NCBI GenBank assembly: GCA_021292105.1
Contig: CM037868.1
Coordinates: 32,337,812 to 32,401,811, forward strand
DNA: 64,000 bases
From: Anadara kagoshimensis
Lineage: Eukaryota; Mollusca; Bivalvia; Arcoida; Arcidae
Direction: 5' to 3'
The notes under the pieces were generated by a model, which saw nothing but the letters and a program-made list of their open reading frames with translations, was not told the origin of the DNA and did no database searches. Shown one piece after another: positions 45,091 through 56,430 of this stretch. Position 1 is the first letter of the stretch. Every line of letters begins with the position of its first letter. The position numbers were made by a program, and so were the translations under genes.

Positions 45091-48000
45091 TCATTTTGTT
45101 GGGTACAGATAAATTAAACGAGGCACATTGTCGCTGATTTCACCATACTCCGGTTGATATACAACATGTACTATTTCACTGTCTTGATTCAACTGAATAA
45201 TATCACCCACATCCTCCTCCTCAATACCAATAGTTTGTTCTTGTACTTGCAAACTACCTATAGTCTGTTCCTGTAAAGTGTCTATACACTGTTCTTCCAT
45301 TTCTATAGTTTGTTCCTGTAAAGTGTCTACACACTGTTCTTGCATTTCTATAGTTTGTTCACGTAAACTGTCTACACTTTGTTCTTGCACTTCTATAGTC
45401 TGTTTCTGTAAACTGTCCATGATTTGTTCTTGCACTGCTGTAGTCTGTTCCTGTAACTGAAAATTATCTATAGTTTGTTCTTGTAAGCAATCATTGTCTA
45501 TAGTCTGTTTCTGTATTTGTACACTGTCTATAGTCTGTTTCTGTACTTGTTCACTGTCTATAGTCTGTTCTTGTATTTGTATCACCTCTTCGTGCATTTG
45601 CACCACATTGTCACCAACTATTTCTTCTTCCATTTGAAATTCTATGTCATTTATTTGTTCTGTGGTTTGAAACTCAACCTCTTCAACATTTTTCATACTT
45701 CTTTGTAAATCTATCCCACTAGCTTGCAATGCGGACTTCTCCACATGGTGTCCACCATCTTGTAAATCTATTCCATCCTCAACCTGTTCATGTGTTTGTA
45801 TCACAATTCCATTGATGACATGCCCTTGTGATTGGTATACAATTCCATCTTGTCTAATTGTTTGTACTAGGTCTCCACCTATAACTAACTCCTGTGCTGG
45901 GAATTCAACTACATCTATCAACTGCTCTTCTTGTGGGTGTAATTCAACATCATTGTTGATCTGTTGTTGTTCATGAAGCCCAATTTTTTCCTCAACAATC
46001 TGTTCTTTGGGTTGAAATTTAGATTCACTCGCATGAGTCTCTGACTCAACATCATATTGCATTTGGGAATTAATTTTTGTAACTGAATCAGAATAGCCAT
46101 CACCAACCCCTTTTTCTATCCCACTAGCCATTTGCTCAAGAGGTTTTAAATGAATTTCATCTGCATCTAGGTTCTGTGTTTGGATTTGAATCACTTCTAT
46201 TACCTCTCTGCCAGATTCTGAATCATTTCCTGTACCAACATTATCTGACCCCTGTATTTGAGATTGCACACTAATATAGAATTTCTGTGAATTCAATTCA
46301 TTTTCTAATCTTCCTGGAGCATGATCTTGTAAACTGCTACCTTCTTGTATTGATAAATCCCTCCTTTTAATTTCTTCACCTTTAACTTGAAACTGATTGA
46401 CACAAGTTTTATTTACATTAATACTTTTGACTCCCACTCCATGTCTTTTTAAAATGATTTCTTCTTGTTCTTGTAAATCCTTTCCATTATTTTGAGAGCA
46501 CCATATTTGGGTTTTAGCACTATCTCCTTGTTGATTTACTGTCCCTGTTTGGTTGCTGATCTCTATTTCGTGATGAATTTTTATTTGTCCAGATAAAGAT
46601 GACTCATCAATGTAAAGACGACCTTCAGATATATCTTTTACATTTTCATTTTCTTCTCTCAAACTTGTTTTCCTCGCCTCTGCTTTTTGGTTAGGTTCTT
46701 CATTTCCGATATAACTTTGAATTTCTGTCCCTTCACTAATTGTTGAAGTTGCAGTGTGTCTAGCCAAATCTGTTCCATGTTCATCTGTGGGAAGTATTTG
46801 TATCACAATTCTGTTATTTGAATTTATTTCATTAAAAACATTTTCGGCATATATATTCTCACATTTATTCTCTATATCTTCCTTATTCTGATATCCTCTT
46901 CTCGGAATTCCATTATTATTATTTGTTACTTTCCTTTCAATTGATTTTCCTAAGGTTACCATGGTTACAGAATTATTAGAATTCATATCACACTCTTTAA
47001 ATTTTATCAAATCAACTTTTTCATTCTTAGCACTATTTGATTCATCATGTTCTCTTTTCTTGTGAACTCCTTTCATGTGTGACCTCATGTTTGAACTATG
47101 GGCAAATTTAATATCACAAATATCACAAGAAAATGCTTTAATACCCATATGTATATTTCGAACATGCGTTCTCATGTTTGAGGCTGTTGTGAAGCCTTTT
47201 CCACAGTCTGGACATCTATGAGGTTTCAATCCCGAGTGAACGATTTGGTGACGTTTTAACTTGTTCAACATTCTGAAAGACTTATGACATATACCACAAG
47301 AATAGGGTCTATTGTCAGTATGTATCAATTTATGCATGTTCAGCTCGGTTTTGCTCGCTGTTACTTTCCCGCATAAATCGCACATGTATGGTTTCTCGCC
47401 CGTGTGGTAACGCATGTGAATTCTTAATGGATAATTCTTACTGAAGATTTTACCACATATATTGCACTGGTGTTCTGTAGGAATACTCTTCCTCTGTTTC
47501 CATGTCCGAGGCTTATTTTCATGCCTACGACAATGAATATCAAAAATCTTTTTCCGACTAAACATTTTACCGCACTCAGTACATTTATGGTAATGTCTAT
47601 ACCTGTATCTGTGTTGTCCGAGTCCTTTCGTTGTTGAAAAACTTTCGTTACAAATCTCGCACTTAAATTTCTTTTCCATTTCATCACAGGCAACCTTTTT
47701 CTCTAAATTTCGTTTTTCTCTCTTATGTATTCTTTGATGTCTCCCAAAATCTTTCAGTCTAGTGAAATGTTTACCACAGATTTCACACTTTAAGTAATGT
47801 TGTAAATTATTCCTATGTTGACCAAGACTACGCATGTTGATGAACAACATATCGCAAACGTTACACTTTAAATTCTGGTCTTGTAAATGTTTTAAATTTC
47901 TAACATGGTCCTGGAAATCGGAAATTTGTCAAACTCTTCGTTACATATTTTACACACATATCCTTTCTTGGTCTTCCATTTACATTTCACACCTTTCATG

Positions 48001-48490
48001 TGAACAGAAACTTCCATCTTATTTTCTTTGTCCGTCTCTCTATCCGCATTATCCATTTCTACCATCTGTCTATCACTTTCCTTCTTGTTCTTCCTTTCCA
48101 TTATACTCTGACCTTCTTCCATCTTCTCTCTATCATATTCCCTTTTCTTGTCCTTAATTTCCCTTTTATTAACACCTTCATTTTTCTGTCTATCATGCTC
48201 TGTTTCTTTATTCATCTTTCCCTTTTTATTTGGATTTTGTCTCTTCTGTCTATCCATGTCGTTACTTTTTCTACCGACTCTAGATTTTTCATCTTTTTCC
48301 CTGACCTTTGTTGTTCTTTCATTGTTTGTTGTCTTTGTGTAGTTTGATCTTAATGACATTTTCTGAATTCTTGACTCTGAGCGTGTTATTCTTGGTGTTA
48401 TAGGAAATCTCATTTTGATTTCATTTTCCCTTTCTATCTTTCTTTGCTTTGCATTTTCTTTGATATTTTGCTTGTTGCAAATACTAACGT
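45091..48490 (-). CDS. Zinc-finger gene exon 5 (fingers and tail)
   Basis: Acceptor TTCAATTACAG at 48491, stop TGA at 45091-45093. Finger 1 is YVCKICNEEFDKF|DFQDHVRNLKH, where | marks the frame change at 47920. Fingers 2-10 run from LKCNVCDMLF to FSCDICDIKF...HMKGVH, all with intact Cys/His. From about 47040 to 45600 the product is Glu/Gln/Ser/Asn-rich without structure. From about 45600 to 45220 there are roughly a dozen short repeats of QEQTID(S/N) type with Leu/Gln/Val spacers. A conserved-looking end follows (VYQPEYGEISDNVPRLIYL). Confidence 0.85.
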
Positions 48491-51352
48491 CTGTAATTGA
48501 ATAAAAAATATTTTAAAGTATATGTATATAATACAGAGGGCACAAATTTACTTGAAATCTGAAATCATCATGAGTCTTATTCATTTATTTGCCATGATGT
48601 TTCATTGACTTTTTAACTGCAAACTTCTAGAATAGTCAAGATGCCCGAGCGGTCAATTGATTGATTGATTGATTAAATGATCGATTGATTGATTCAATGG
48701 GGTTTTACATCCCAGTCAAGAATATTTCCATTATATCTAGACATCACCAGTTATAGCTGAAGTGGCAGAATACTTACAATGCAGTGTGCTAAGGGGCATT
48801 GTGCAAGGTCCAAGGAGGATTCTTTAATGTGCCACACCTGCCAAGACACGGGACATCTGTTTTTAAGGTGTCTTCAGAACAACACCATGACTTTCATTCT
48901 TATAAGCAGAGTGCTTGGGGAAACAGCACTTGACATATCCAAACTCCAATTTGAAAATCAGTGGTCCCAATATCCGTTATCTTTTGTATAATGAACAGTT
49001 GTGTTTGGCTACTTTATCTTTAAATTGTATTGTTCATGTTCTTGGTTGTGTTGTCTGTTTTTTCATTAACTTGAATCATTTTGTGTTCACATGTGTGTTT
49101 GCTTTTGCCAAGTGAAGGTTTTAACCTTTCCTGAGCACCTTTAAGCTTACCTTAATTCCCTACTAAAAGTTCCCATGTATTAATATAATTTACCAGTTTT
49201 CAAATTTTTCACTTTGATTTTCCAGTTGTGATTTTGACATGGACTAGTATGTTTTAATTTGTGCAAATTTCCATAATCCGATTTTTAAGAATGCTAATAA
49301 TTTATCATAAAAGGGTTCAAAATTCCCTGAGTGTGAGGTCCAGGACCTTTTGAATTTACATTGGTACTCAATATTTAAACTGAAAAAGTATGGTGGACCT
49401 GTTGTTTTTAATTACAAGGACCCAATTTTCAGATTATTCTCGGATAGTATAATTGCACATGGATATTGGACTTTCAAAACTCAATGAGGAACCTGCCAAA
49501 AAACCCCAAAAAGTTTTGGCCCAGGGATTACTAACAATACAGTCCGACCTGTCTATAAAGGACCCCAAGGGAACAAGTAAAGTGGCCCTTATGGGCAGGT
49601 GACCTTTATATACAGGTTCAAATAATATGAATAAAGAATAATTGTGATACAATTCTACTGGCCTTTATAAGCAGGTGGCCCTTATATAGAGGTGGCCTTT
49701 GAGGCAGGTTGGTCTGTACTTAACTTAAGCAAAAACTTATTTTCGGGCCTGGACCTTCAATTATCTTACTAAATTTTGAACCCCTGACATACCTTTATCT
49801 TCCAGCTTTAGAGGAACACTATCATCTTCATAACTGTCATCTTTATCTACAGCATCAGAAACATCTGCAAATAAATGAATACAATAAATCTCTACATATT
49901 TAAGCTACCCACCAAGTTTGGTTGAAACTGACCCAGTAGTTCATGAGTAGAAGTTGAAAATGTGAAAAGTTTTTGTGTAGTGCATGCAAGACTATGTGTT
50001 GGTGACTGCTCCCAGGTCACAGGGTGGTGTATGTGAAGTAGTAGATCCGGTCTACTACCACTGGCTAGCTATTTATAGCGAAAAGAAAGCCGAGTGTGTA
50101 AGTCTTTCCGCCAGTGTACAACCTCTACACCATCAAGACTTCTACTGTGCCTCCCCGTGGCAACACACGGATACTTGGCTTCTGCAACTTCAAGCTGAAT
50201 AGTAGAGGATCTTGGAGCAGCAAGGACCCTAGAGATGCAGTGTGCAGGCCTACCGGCGCGTGTACACACCCTCGCACTCATCAACCTTGTCCCAGCTATG
50301 GGTTAATAGCCGGCCAGATAGGGCCGTTAGCCTAGCAAGGCAACTTATCTAGGAGAAGACAAACTCCAAACTCAAAATCTGGGTAAATTGGACTCGTCAG
50401 CTGTGGCAGGCAACTGAGATAAAGGATGGAAACCTTGAACACAAATTCCCTGGTCCTCCAGGTTGGGGGTTTTGCACAGGGTTAGCAGCCCAGTCATGGA
50501 AAAAAATCTACATTGCTACCGAATCCACATCAGCAGGCATGCAAGACCATGTTGACAATAAACAAACAACAATTGCAACTATGCATAGCTAACTTAAAAA
50601 TATTACACAAATAGATTTATAGGTTTAGAAAGATGTCAAAATTAATGAGGAACATTTTGGGGAGGTTTGCTTTGCTGTTTAAAGAGTTATCATATGGTCG
50701 TATCACTTTTTTTCATATCATACCCCAAATTGGACAAGCACATACATATCACCCTGAAGAACTGGGTACGGTTGCACAAAGCTTGGTTAGTTTAATCAGT
50801 TGATTAGTCAAAATTTGAATTTCACATAATTTCAGATCCGTTGGGAAGTTAGAGTTGAAAATGTTGAAAGTAAATAGAATTCCATCAATTCTAACTATAT
50901 GATTATAAAACTTTACGTTTTATAATGCTATTTTGATTCTTATTGCCTTTTTAGATTTTTGTTAATCATTGATTAAACTAATCAGACTTCGAACAACTGG
51001 GTCCTGAATTTTTTTATACATGTATTTAAACAATTAAATTCAGTGAATTAGGATCCCCTGCCAGCAGGTCCTTTTTGGTGATTACCAGTAGCGCTTATGT
51101 TCAAAGGGTAATTACTCCCAAGAAAATGAGCAAACCAACATGGGGTAACTTTATGCACATCTCCTATCAATGTTGATGCTTTGCACCGAATTTCATGAAA
51201 TCGTGCTTCATGGTTTTGGAGAATTTGCACATACAAGAACTTTGGAGGGACAGATGGACAGAAAAACAGAAAAAATGATGAACAGATGGACAAAACTAAG
51301 ATTTAATACCCCCCCCCCTCAATCTATGAAAGGCAGGGGATAAAAAGAAATA

Positions 51353-51390
<38 letters not shown>

Positions 51391-54300
51391 ACATGAGGAG
51401 AAAAAGATTGAAGATTTAATGGCCAACCTTTTTTAATTTCCTCAGTCTGTTCAATACAATTATTTTTCACTTTTTCAATCCAAGAAACAGATAAACCTCT
51501 GGCAGTGTATTCATCTATAAACACATAACAATAAAATACATGTATACTTAAGTGAACCTTGATATTCTGGGTCCTAAATGACTTTTATTAGCCCTCTTGC
51601 TGCCAAATTAATTTTCAACGCAGCATTGGTAGTGCCAAATTGAAGTTCACAATGCAAAATGATATGATGTCAACGATAGATTCTGACGTCAGACGCGCTT
51701 GTAGTCATATGACATCATTAGTTAATTGTAGATTAAAATCTCAAAAGTCAACATTTTGCATTTTTGCTTACTTTTCAAAAGATTATGAGTATCTCTTGAT
51801 ATTTTAACCAAGAGTTGTCTATTCCATTGAAAGGACATATGTGTCCGTATGGCAGGCTGTCGGTAGAGTACACATATGTCCGTTTGGCAGCGAGAAGATT
51901 AAAAGACCTCTCAACACTGGTGCTGGCCTGGGGACATTGGCATCTGATTAACATGCTTTTATTTATCTTAAAGTTTAGTATTATGTGCATTACTATTGGT
52001 CAATTTCTGATTAGGGTACATGGTATAAAACAATTCACAATAATTTGAAATACGGTAGCAGCCAACATTGCCGTGTGATATTGCAATGTTCACTACTAGG
52101 CAAGAAAACTCATGGAAACTACTGTGGTCCTACTTTTATCTATAAATTCCTGCATTTGGATTTGGAGCATCCAAACATCCTGTCCTGAATAATTCTTTTT
52201 TTTTTTTTTGTTAGTATGATAAAGTAAATAGTGTCTTTGGATAAGAGAAATATAGAGAATTGTCTCCCCTTGGGAAGCCCTGGTCCAGGACCTATTGTCT
52301 TTGTTTTGGCAGGTCCCACAATAAGTTTTTAAAGTCCAATATCTATTTTAAATTATTTTGTCAGAGTTTAATAATCTGAAAATGGTGTCCTTACAATTAA
52401 AAATGCCAGGTCTATTAAATTTTTTCAGTTTGAATATCAAGGGTCCCAATGTAAAATCAACAGGTTCAGGACCTCAGACTGTGGGAATTATGAACCACTG
52501 CCTTCAGTTCAGGTATCAGACAGGGGTTCAAAATTATCTTGGTCCAAGGTGCGGGGCCTATAGATTTTACATTGGAACCCTTGATATTAAATCAGGAAAA
52601 GTCCAATGGATATGCAATTTCATACTAGAAAAGCGCGTGGCCTAGTGGTTAAGGCGTTGGACTCATGATTCGAAGGTCGTGGGTTTGATCCCTGGACCGG
52701 GCGATGTGTTGTGTCCTTGAGCAAGACACTTAATTTCATGTTGTTCCAGTTCACTCAGCTGAAAAATAAATGAGTACCAGCAAAATGCTGGGGGTTAACC
52801 CTGCAATGGACCGGCGTCCCATTCAGGGGAGAGTCTTGTACTTTCAGGCGCTTAACGCCACTGAAACCGGGATAAGCTCCAGCCTGATGGGCCTAATGGC
52901 TCGGGACAGACTTTAACTAACTTAACTTAACTTAACTAGAAAAATACTAATTTATATATTGCAAATAAACCTTTCAATCAGACTTTCAGAACTTTTATTT
53001 TGATATGACAAAGTACAGTCAAAAGGTCCTGGACCTTCCAAACAAAAAATATTTTTGAACCCCTGATCAGAGCTTAGAACCTAATGTGTTAGGACAAACT
53101 ACATGATCTATAAGAATACCGTACCTTTACAAAATTTGTGGAATTTGTCTATCAAAAGTAAACGCTGTATGAATTCTAATCCAATTGATGAACCAGAGAA
53201 GCGATATGTTTCGTCTTTCAAATCAAGTGATATGAATAATGATTCCACTTCTTTCATTTCAAGTACCTGGCACTAAAATATAAAAATAAAAGCATATGAT
53301 CATTATTGCTAGCAATACTGTACAGTGTTCAGTAGTGTTGGACAGATTAATCGATTTAATCAATATCTAATCGTTTGAGTGTCTGATCAGTGATAATTGA
53401 TTCTAAAATCTAATAATCGATCAATTTCGATTACGGTATTTACTGAAGTTTGTTACGGTTCGTTTGAAGTTTGTGTGTTAAATAAGTATGAAATTGTAGC
53501 TGAAATAAGTGTACTTGGAAAAGAAAACTAACACAAATGTAAAGAAGAGTAAATGATCAGAAAAATAGAGGATATTTTAAGTCTTAACTGAGATACAAAT
53601 TAATATCTTGCAGATATTATCAAGTCCAAAAATTAGAATTTAATCTAATTTTATTTTGTAATTTCTGCTTCAATTTATTAACCGATTATAATCTGAAAAT
53701 CGATCCAAATCATCTTCCGATTAAAACCGATTAATCGAATGTGAAAATGCAACCGATTCCCATCACTAGTGTTCAGTCCAGGAAAGTATTTTGTGGGGTC
53801 ATCTAGGCCAGGCCTTGGAAAGCAGGGACCTTGTTTTTAAAAGTTTAATACACAATAGAACATACATGTACTTGTGATTCATTGGATTTTTTTTTAAAAG
53901 ATTTGTATTATGTCAAAGAAAAACTAAAACTGTCTCTTAAGAGCCAATTAAATACCCCCGCCCCAACATTTAATGTTTTCCCAAGACCTTGACCTTTCTG
54001 ATATGACCTTGATTCAAGGTCATGACACACCTCTGAACCATGAAGATTATCCATGTGAAGTTTTATGAAGTCCTCCAAAGCAGCTATGAGATATGGCCCG
54101 GTACATGATTTTTCTAGGTCGGACAGACAGACATGGTGATTCTTATTTACCCCTCTCAAACTAGTTTGTGAGGGTATAAATATAGATGAGAAAGACGTAG
54201 AACTGGATTTTTTCAAAACTTGAATATTAAGACAAAATGGATGGGCAAAAGTTGGACCACGGACAATATTTTTGTGGGACAAAATCATTCTTTAAGTGTC

Positions 54301-55378
54301 AATGGAGCTTGGCCCCTTCTAGATTGAACACTGAATATGCAGGGATTTTTCTGAACTTTTTGGGAAAAGGACCTTGGGATGAAATTGGGAAAATGCTCAA
54401 CAAAAATGTAATTTTGGGGAAAATCACAACAACATATTAGAAATTCTAGACCACTAGAATACTGGTAATTGAACAAATTATATCGGTTTCACAGCAAAAT
54501 AGCGCTGTCTCTTTTGTCAGCTCTATATAAATCATCTAGCAAATGGAAATTTTTACTACAAAATTGGGAAAAATGTATGTTTTTTTGCATTGGGAATGGG
54601 TCCCTTTACCGGACCCTGTGGATACCCAGAAAAATCCCTGATATGTGTCCCCTGCCAGTGAAAAGGTGAGATGTTAAAAAATTGAACATGTACACAAATA
54701 ATGTTCAATATTAGCTATGCAAGTATATACATTACATAAGGCCAACTGTTCATTAGTGATGAAAAGATTATGATCAACAAGTGAAAAATCATTGTTAAAG
54801 GCAAAACTATTTGGATCATTGATATAAAGTTGCCCATTTTGATTATCGGCAAACAATGTACGCTGCCAAAAAAAAGTGCTCCAATTGTAGAAGGAAATAC
54901 AGATCAACACCAAAAAACTCTGCAACGTTGTGAGTTATATATTGTTCTGTATGTAAATACAGTCCAACCTGTCTTACAGGTCACCTCTATATAAAGGCCA
55001 CCTGCATTTAAAGGCCAGTAGGATTATATCCAAATTGTACTTTATTCATATTATTTCTACCTGTATAAAAAGGCCACCTGCCCATAAAGACTACATTTAC
55101 TGGTTCTCTTGGGTGGACATTATAGACAGGTTTGACTGTACACTCTATGATAGAAGAAAAATATGCTAAAATATCAACTTTCAATAAATCATCCTTTAAT
55201 TGCTATTTTGTCCACTGATAATTTTTTTTAAATTCTTTGACAATTCCCTGACCTTGAAAAAAAATAAAAGCTGATTTACAGTGATGTGCGAGAACAATAA
55301 ATTACATACGATTCTCTTTGCTTCTTTGATTAGTGTAACCGTGGAAACATCATTTTCATTTTCCGTTAAATCCTCCAT
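45091..55378 (-). CDS. C2H2 zinc-finger protein, five exons, with an apparent frameshift
   Basis: Exons 55310-55378, 53125-53272, 51428-51514, 49793-49864 and 45091-48490 join with consistent phases. The N-terminus (MEDLTENENDVSTVTLIKEA...) has no KRAB, BTB, SCAN or ZAD domain that I recognise. Exon 5 begins with ~190 lysine/glutamate-rich residues, followed by ten C2H2 fingers and a long acidic, Gln-rich tail with EQTIDS-type repeats. Without the indel near 47920 the protein would be about 1,260 residues; as written it stops at residue ~324, inside finger 1. Fingers with the TGEKP-type linker (HTGEKPYMC) suggest a nuclear DNA-binding role, and the Gln/Glu-rich tail could act in activation. 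The indel may be an assembly error, since both flanking frames are well kept. The orthologue cannot be named. Confidence 0.8.
48690..48985 (-). mobile_element. SINE A, diverged, in zinc-finger intron 4
   Basis: GTTTTACATCCCAGTCAAGA, TAGACATCACCAGTTATAGC, CAAGACACGGGACATCTGTT. The head is lost or unrecognisable. Confidence 0.65.
49120..49258 (+). mobile_element. Retroelement tail fragment
   Basis: CCTTTCCTGAGCACC, then AAATTTTTCACTTTGATTTT and ATGGACTAGTATGTTTTAAT. Confidence 0.6.
49310..49785. mobile_element. 'caggggttcaaaa' DNA element, copy 1, with a nested MITE
   Basis: Left AAAGGGTTCAAAATTCCCTG and right ACTAAATTTTGAACCCCTGA are inverted ends. The inner GTCCAGGACCTTTTGA and GGGCCTGGACCTTCAA are also inverted. 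A minus-oriented 'cagtccaacctgtc' MITE is nested at 49540-49719. Ends 8 bp from a zinc-finger exon boundary. Confidence 0.6.
49540..49719 (-). mobile_element. 'cagtccaacctgtc' MITE, copy 5
   Basis: TACAGTCCGACCTGTCTATA to AGGCAGGTTGGTCTGTA; both ends intact and inverted. Confidence 0.8.
49793..49864 (-). CDS. Zinc-finger gene exon 4
   Basis: 72 nt; acceptor TTATTTGCAG, donor GTATGT. Acidic: VSDAVDKDDSYEDDSVPLKL EDK. Confidence 0.75.
49985..50560 (+). mobile_element. LINE 5' region fragment (probable)
   Basis: Stretches such as CGGCCAGATAGGGCCGTTAG, GGAGAAGACAAACTCCAAAC and CAGGTTGGGGGTTTTGCACA are of the kind that precede the endonuclease ORF in some invertebrate non-LTR elements. ATGCAAGAC(TA/CA)TG occurs near both limits (49984 and 50538). 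No intact ORF. Confidence 0.4.
50760..51004. mobile_element. MITE with 'ggttgcacaaag' ends
   Basis: AACTGGGTACGGTTGCACAA and TTAGTTTAATCAGTTGATTA at the left pair with TTAATCATTGATTAAACTAA and CGAACAACTGGGTCC at the right. Confidence 0.7.
51356..51390 (+). repeat. (GA)n microsatellite
   Basis: About 17 GA units, ~40 bp from the 3' side of zinc-finger exon 3. Confidence 0.95.
51428..51514 (-). CDS. Zinc-finger gene exon 3
   Basis: 87 nt; acceptor TGTTTATAG, donor GTTGGC (weak). EYTARGLSVSWIEKVKNNC to TEEIKK. Phase agreement on both sides supports it despite the donor. Confidence 0.65.
52521..53065. mobile_element. 'caggggttcaaaa' DNA element, copy 2, with nested SINE
   Basis: CAGGGGTTCAAAATTATCTT to ATATTTTTGAACCCCTG, flanked by the 6-bp direct repeat ATCAGA (52515-52520 and 53066-53071). 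A SINE B is nested at 52629-52935. A third, headless relative lies at 52275-52500 (CCTGGTCCAGGACCTATTG). Confidence 0.65.
52629..52935 (+). mobile_element. tRNA-derived SINE family B, full length
   Basis: Head GCGCGTGGCCTAGTGGTTAA (A box) and GGTCGTGGGTTTGATCCCTG (B box). The body has TGTCCTTGAGCAAGACACTT (a V-SINE-like motif), AATGGACCGGCGTCCCATTC and GAAACCGGGATAAGCTCCAG. Ends in (CTTAA)n. The only copy of this family here. Confidence 0.8.
53125..53272 (-). CDS. Zinc-finger gene exon 2
   Basis: 148 nt; acceptor TATATTTTAG, donor GTACGG. CQVLEMKEVESLFISLDLK to LLLIDKFHKFCK; hydrophobic and possibly a small helical interaction domain. Confidence 0.75.
53333..53768. mobile_element. 436-bp hAT-like element with 8-bp target duplication
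   Basis: Ends TAGTGTTGGACAGATTAATC and, reversed, TAGTGATGGGAATCGGTT. Subterminal ATTAATCGATT motifs occur at both ends. Flanked by a perfect 8-bp direct repeat GTGTTCAG (53325-53332 and 53769-53776). Located in zinc-finger intron 1. Confidence 0.85.
53777..54955. other. Intron sequence with unidentified repeats
   Basis: Includes a minus-oriented bivalve repeat at 53950-54180 (CATGGTGATTCTTATTTACCCC end). A stretch follows with repeated GGGAAAA and AAAATTGGGAAAA wording (54345-54580). No gene recognised. Confidence 0.4.
54958..55140 (+). mobile_element. 'cagtccaacctgtc' MITE, copy 6, best preserved
   Basis: 183 bp, TACAGTCCAACCTGTCTTAC to ATAGACAGGTTTGACTGTA, flanked by TA-type ends. Suitable as the family reference. 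Confidence 0.85.
55310..55378 (-). CDS. Zinc-finger gene exon 1
   Basis: MEDLTENENDVSTVTLIKEA KRI, 23 codons, donor GTATGT, phase 0. The start is the first ATG of the frame. Confidence 0.7.
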
Positions 55379-55439
55379 ATCGTTGATTGTTTATGTGGTT
55401 AAGATCATTACTTCAATTTCAACTGAAAAAAATAAAGAG

Positions 55440-55505
55440 ATATTGTCTAAGTATGTCTCTGTATGCAAAATTGCCCTGGATAAACTTTTCTTGCACCCCA
55501 GATAG
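55440..55505 (+). mobile_element. RT terminal fragment, left part of a split retroelement end
   Basis: GTATGTCTCTGTATGCAAAATTGCCCTGGAT corresponds to the last RT codons before the 3' UTR; the UTR resumes at 55806. Confidence 0.5.
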
Positions 55506-55668
55506 AAAATTCATAAAAAGACAGGTGCAAGATATCTCCATCTTGTACCCCCCTGTGCAAGATAGCCTACACACCGTTTTTCCCGCAAAATTTTATCAAC
55601 AAAATCAGAGGTGTATCGAAGGTTGAAATTGATTTTAAATTGAAAAATTTTACTTTTTGATGCAAGCA

Positions 55669-55805
55669 ATAGAATCAATCACTACTTGTAGTGCCAGATA
55701 AGGAAATCTCAACCCTCAATCTAATATATTTCGTCCAGAACCAAATATATTAGAACTTGGGTTGAGATTTTCCTATCTAGCACCACAAGTTGTGATAGAT
55801 TCTAT
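55669..55805. mobile_element. 137-bp foldback element
   Basis: ATAGAATCAATCACTACTTG and AAGGAAATCTCAACCCT pair with GGGTTGAGATTTTCCT and CACAAGTTGTGATAGATTCTAT; the loop is under 20 bp. Sits between two parts of a retroelement end. Confidence 0.85.
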
Positions 55806-56000
55806 TAGTCTTCCCATTGTTTCATGTTCCTTTCAATCTGATTTCGCAGGTGCAACTAGCTAAACAATAATGCTTACCCTTCCAGAGCACTGGCCTCATT
55901 TCTCTGGTGGAAATTCTTGCTTATTAGCCAGTTTTCTGTGTGTGTGTGTGGTTTTTTTTAATTTTTTTTTTTTTTAATTTGAACATGGACTTGTATGTTT
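55806..56000 (+). mobile_element. Retroelement 3' UTR and tail after the foldback
   Basis: GTTTCATGTTCCTTTCAATC, CAGGTGCAACTAGCTAAACA, GAGCACTGGCCTCATTTCTC, then GAACATGGACTTGTATGTTT. A T-run with (GT)n replaces the middle of the tail. Confidence 0.6.
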
Positions 56001-56164
56001 TTTCATTTTCCCCTACCATAATAAACAGAATACAAAAAAAAATCATTTTAATTTGGTCTTGGAAAGGACCCTATTTTGAACCTACCCGAGATGCTGAAGG
56101 TTTTCAAAAACATTTCAAAAATTCTACATATGCATCTAATCATTCTAATGGGACAGGTTATTCA

Positions 56165-56430
56165 ATGATTGAATTATTGAAGGAGGTTTTATGTCCTAGT
56201 TAAGAATATTTCACTCATATTGAGACATCCCTTGTTATAGGTGAAGTGGCACAATCTTTTGCAATGCATTCAGGGCAATGTGCCGGAAAGGTTCTTGGAA
56301 CATGTCATGCCTGTCCGACAAGGGACATTGTTTTTTAAGGTCTCTACCAATGGATCCCATGACTTTTAATTTTAAATGACAAATTCTTTTCGAAAGATAA
56401 GTCACTGCCTAACAGTCTTGGTCACACTCA
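56165..56430 (-). mobile_element. SINE A, diverged
   Basis: GTTTTATGTCCTAGTTAAGA, GAGACATCCCTTGTTATAGG, TTTAAGGTCTCTACCAATGG in reverse. Confidence 0.6.

Noticed and set aside
48000-48347. Plus-strand ORF rich in Phe/Leu/Ser (membrane-like)
   Set aside because: Antisense shadow of the lysine/glutamate-rich region of the zinc-finger exon.
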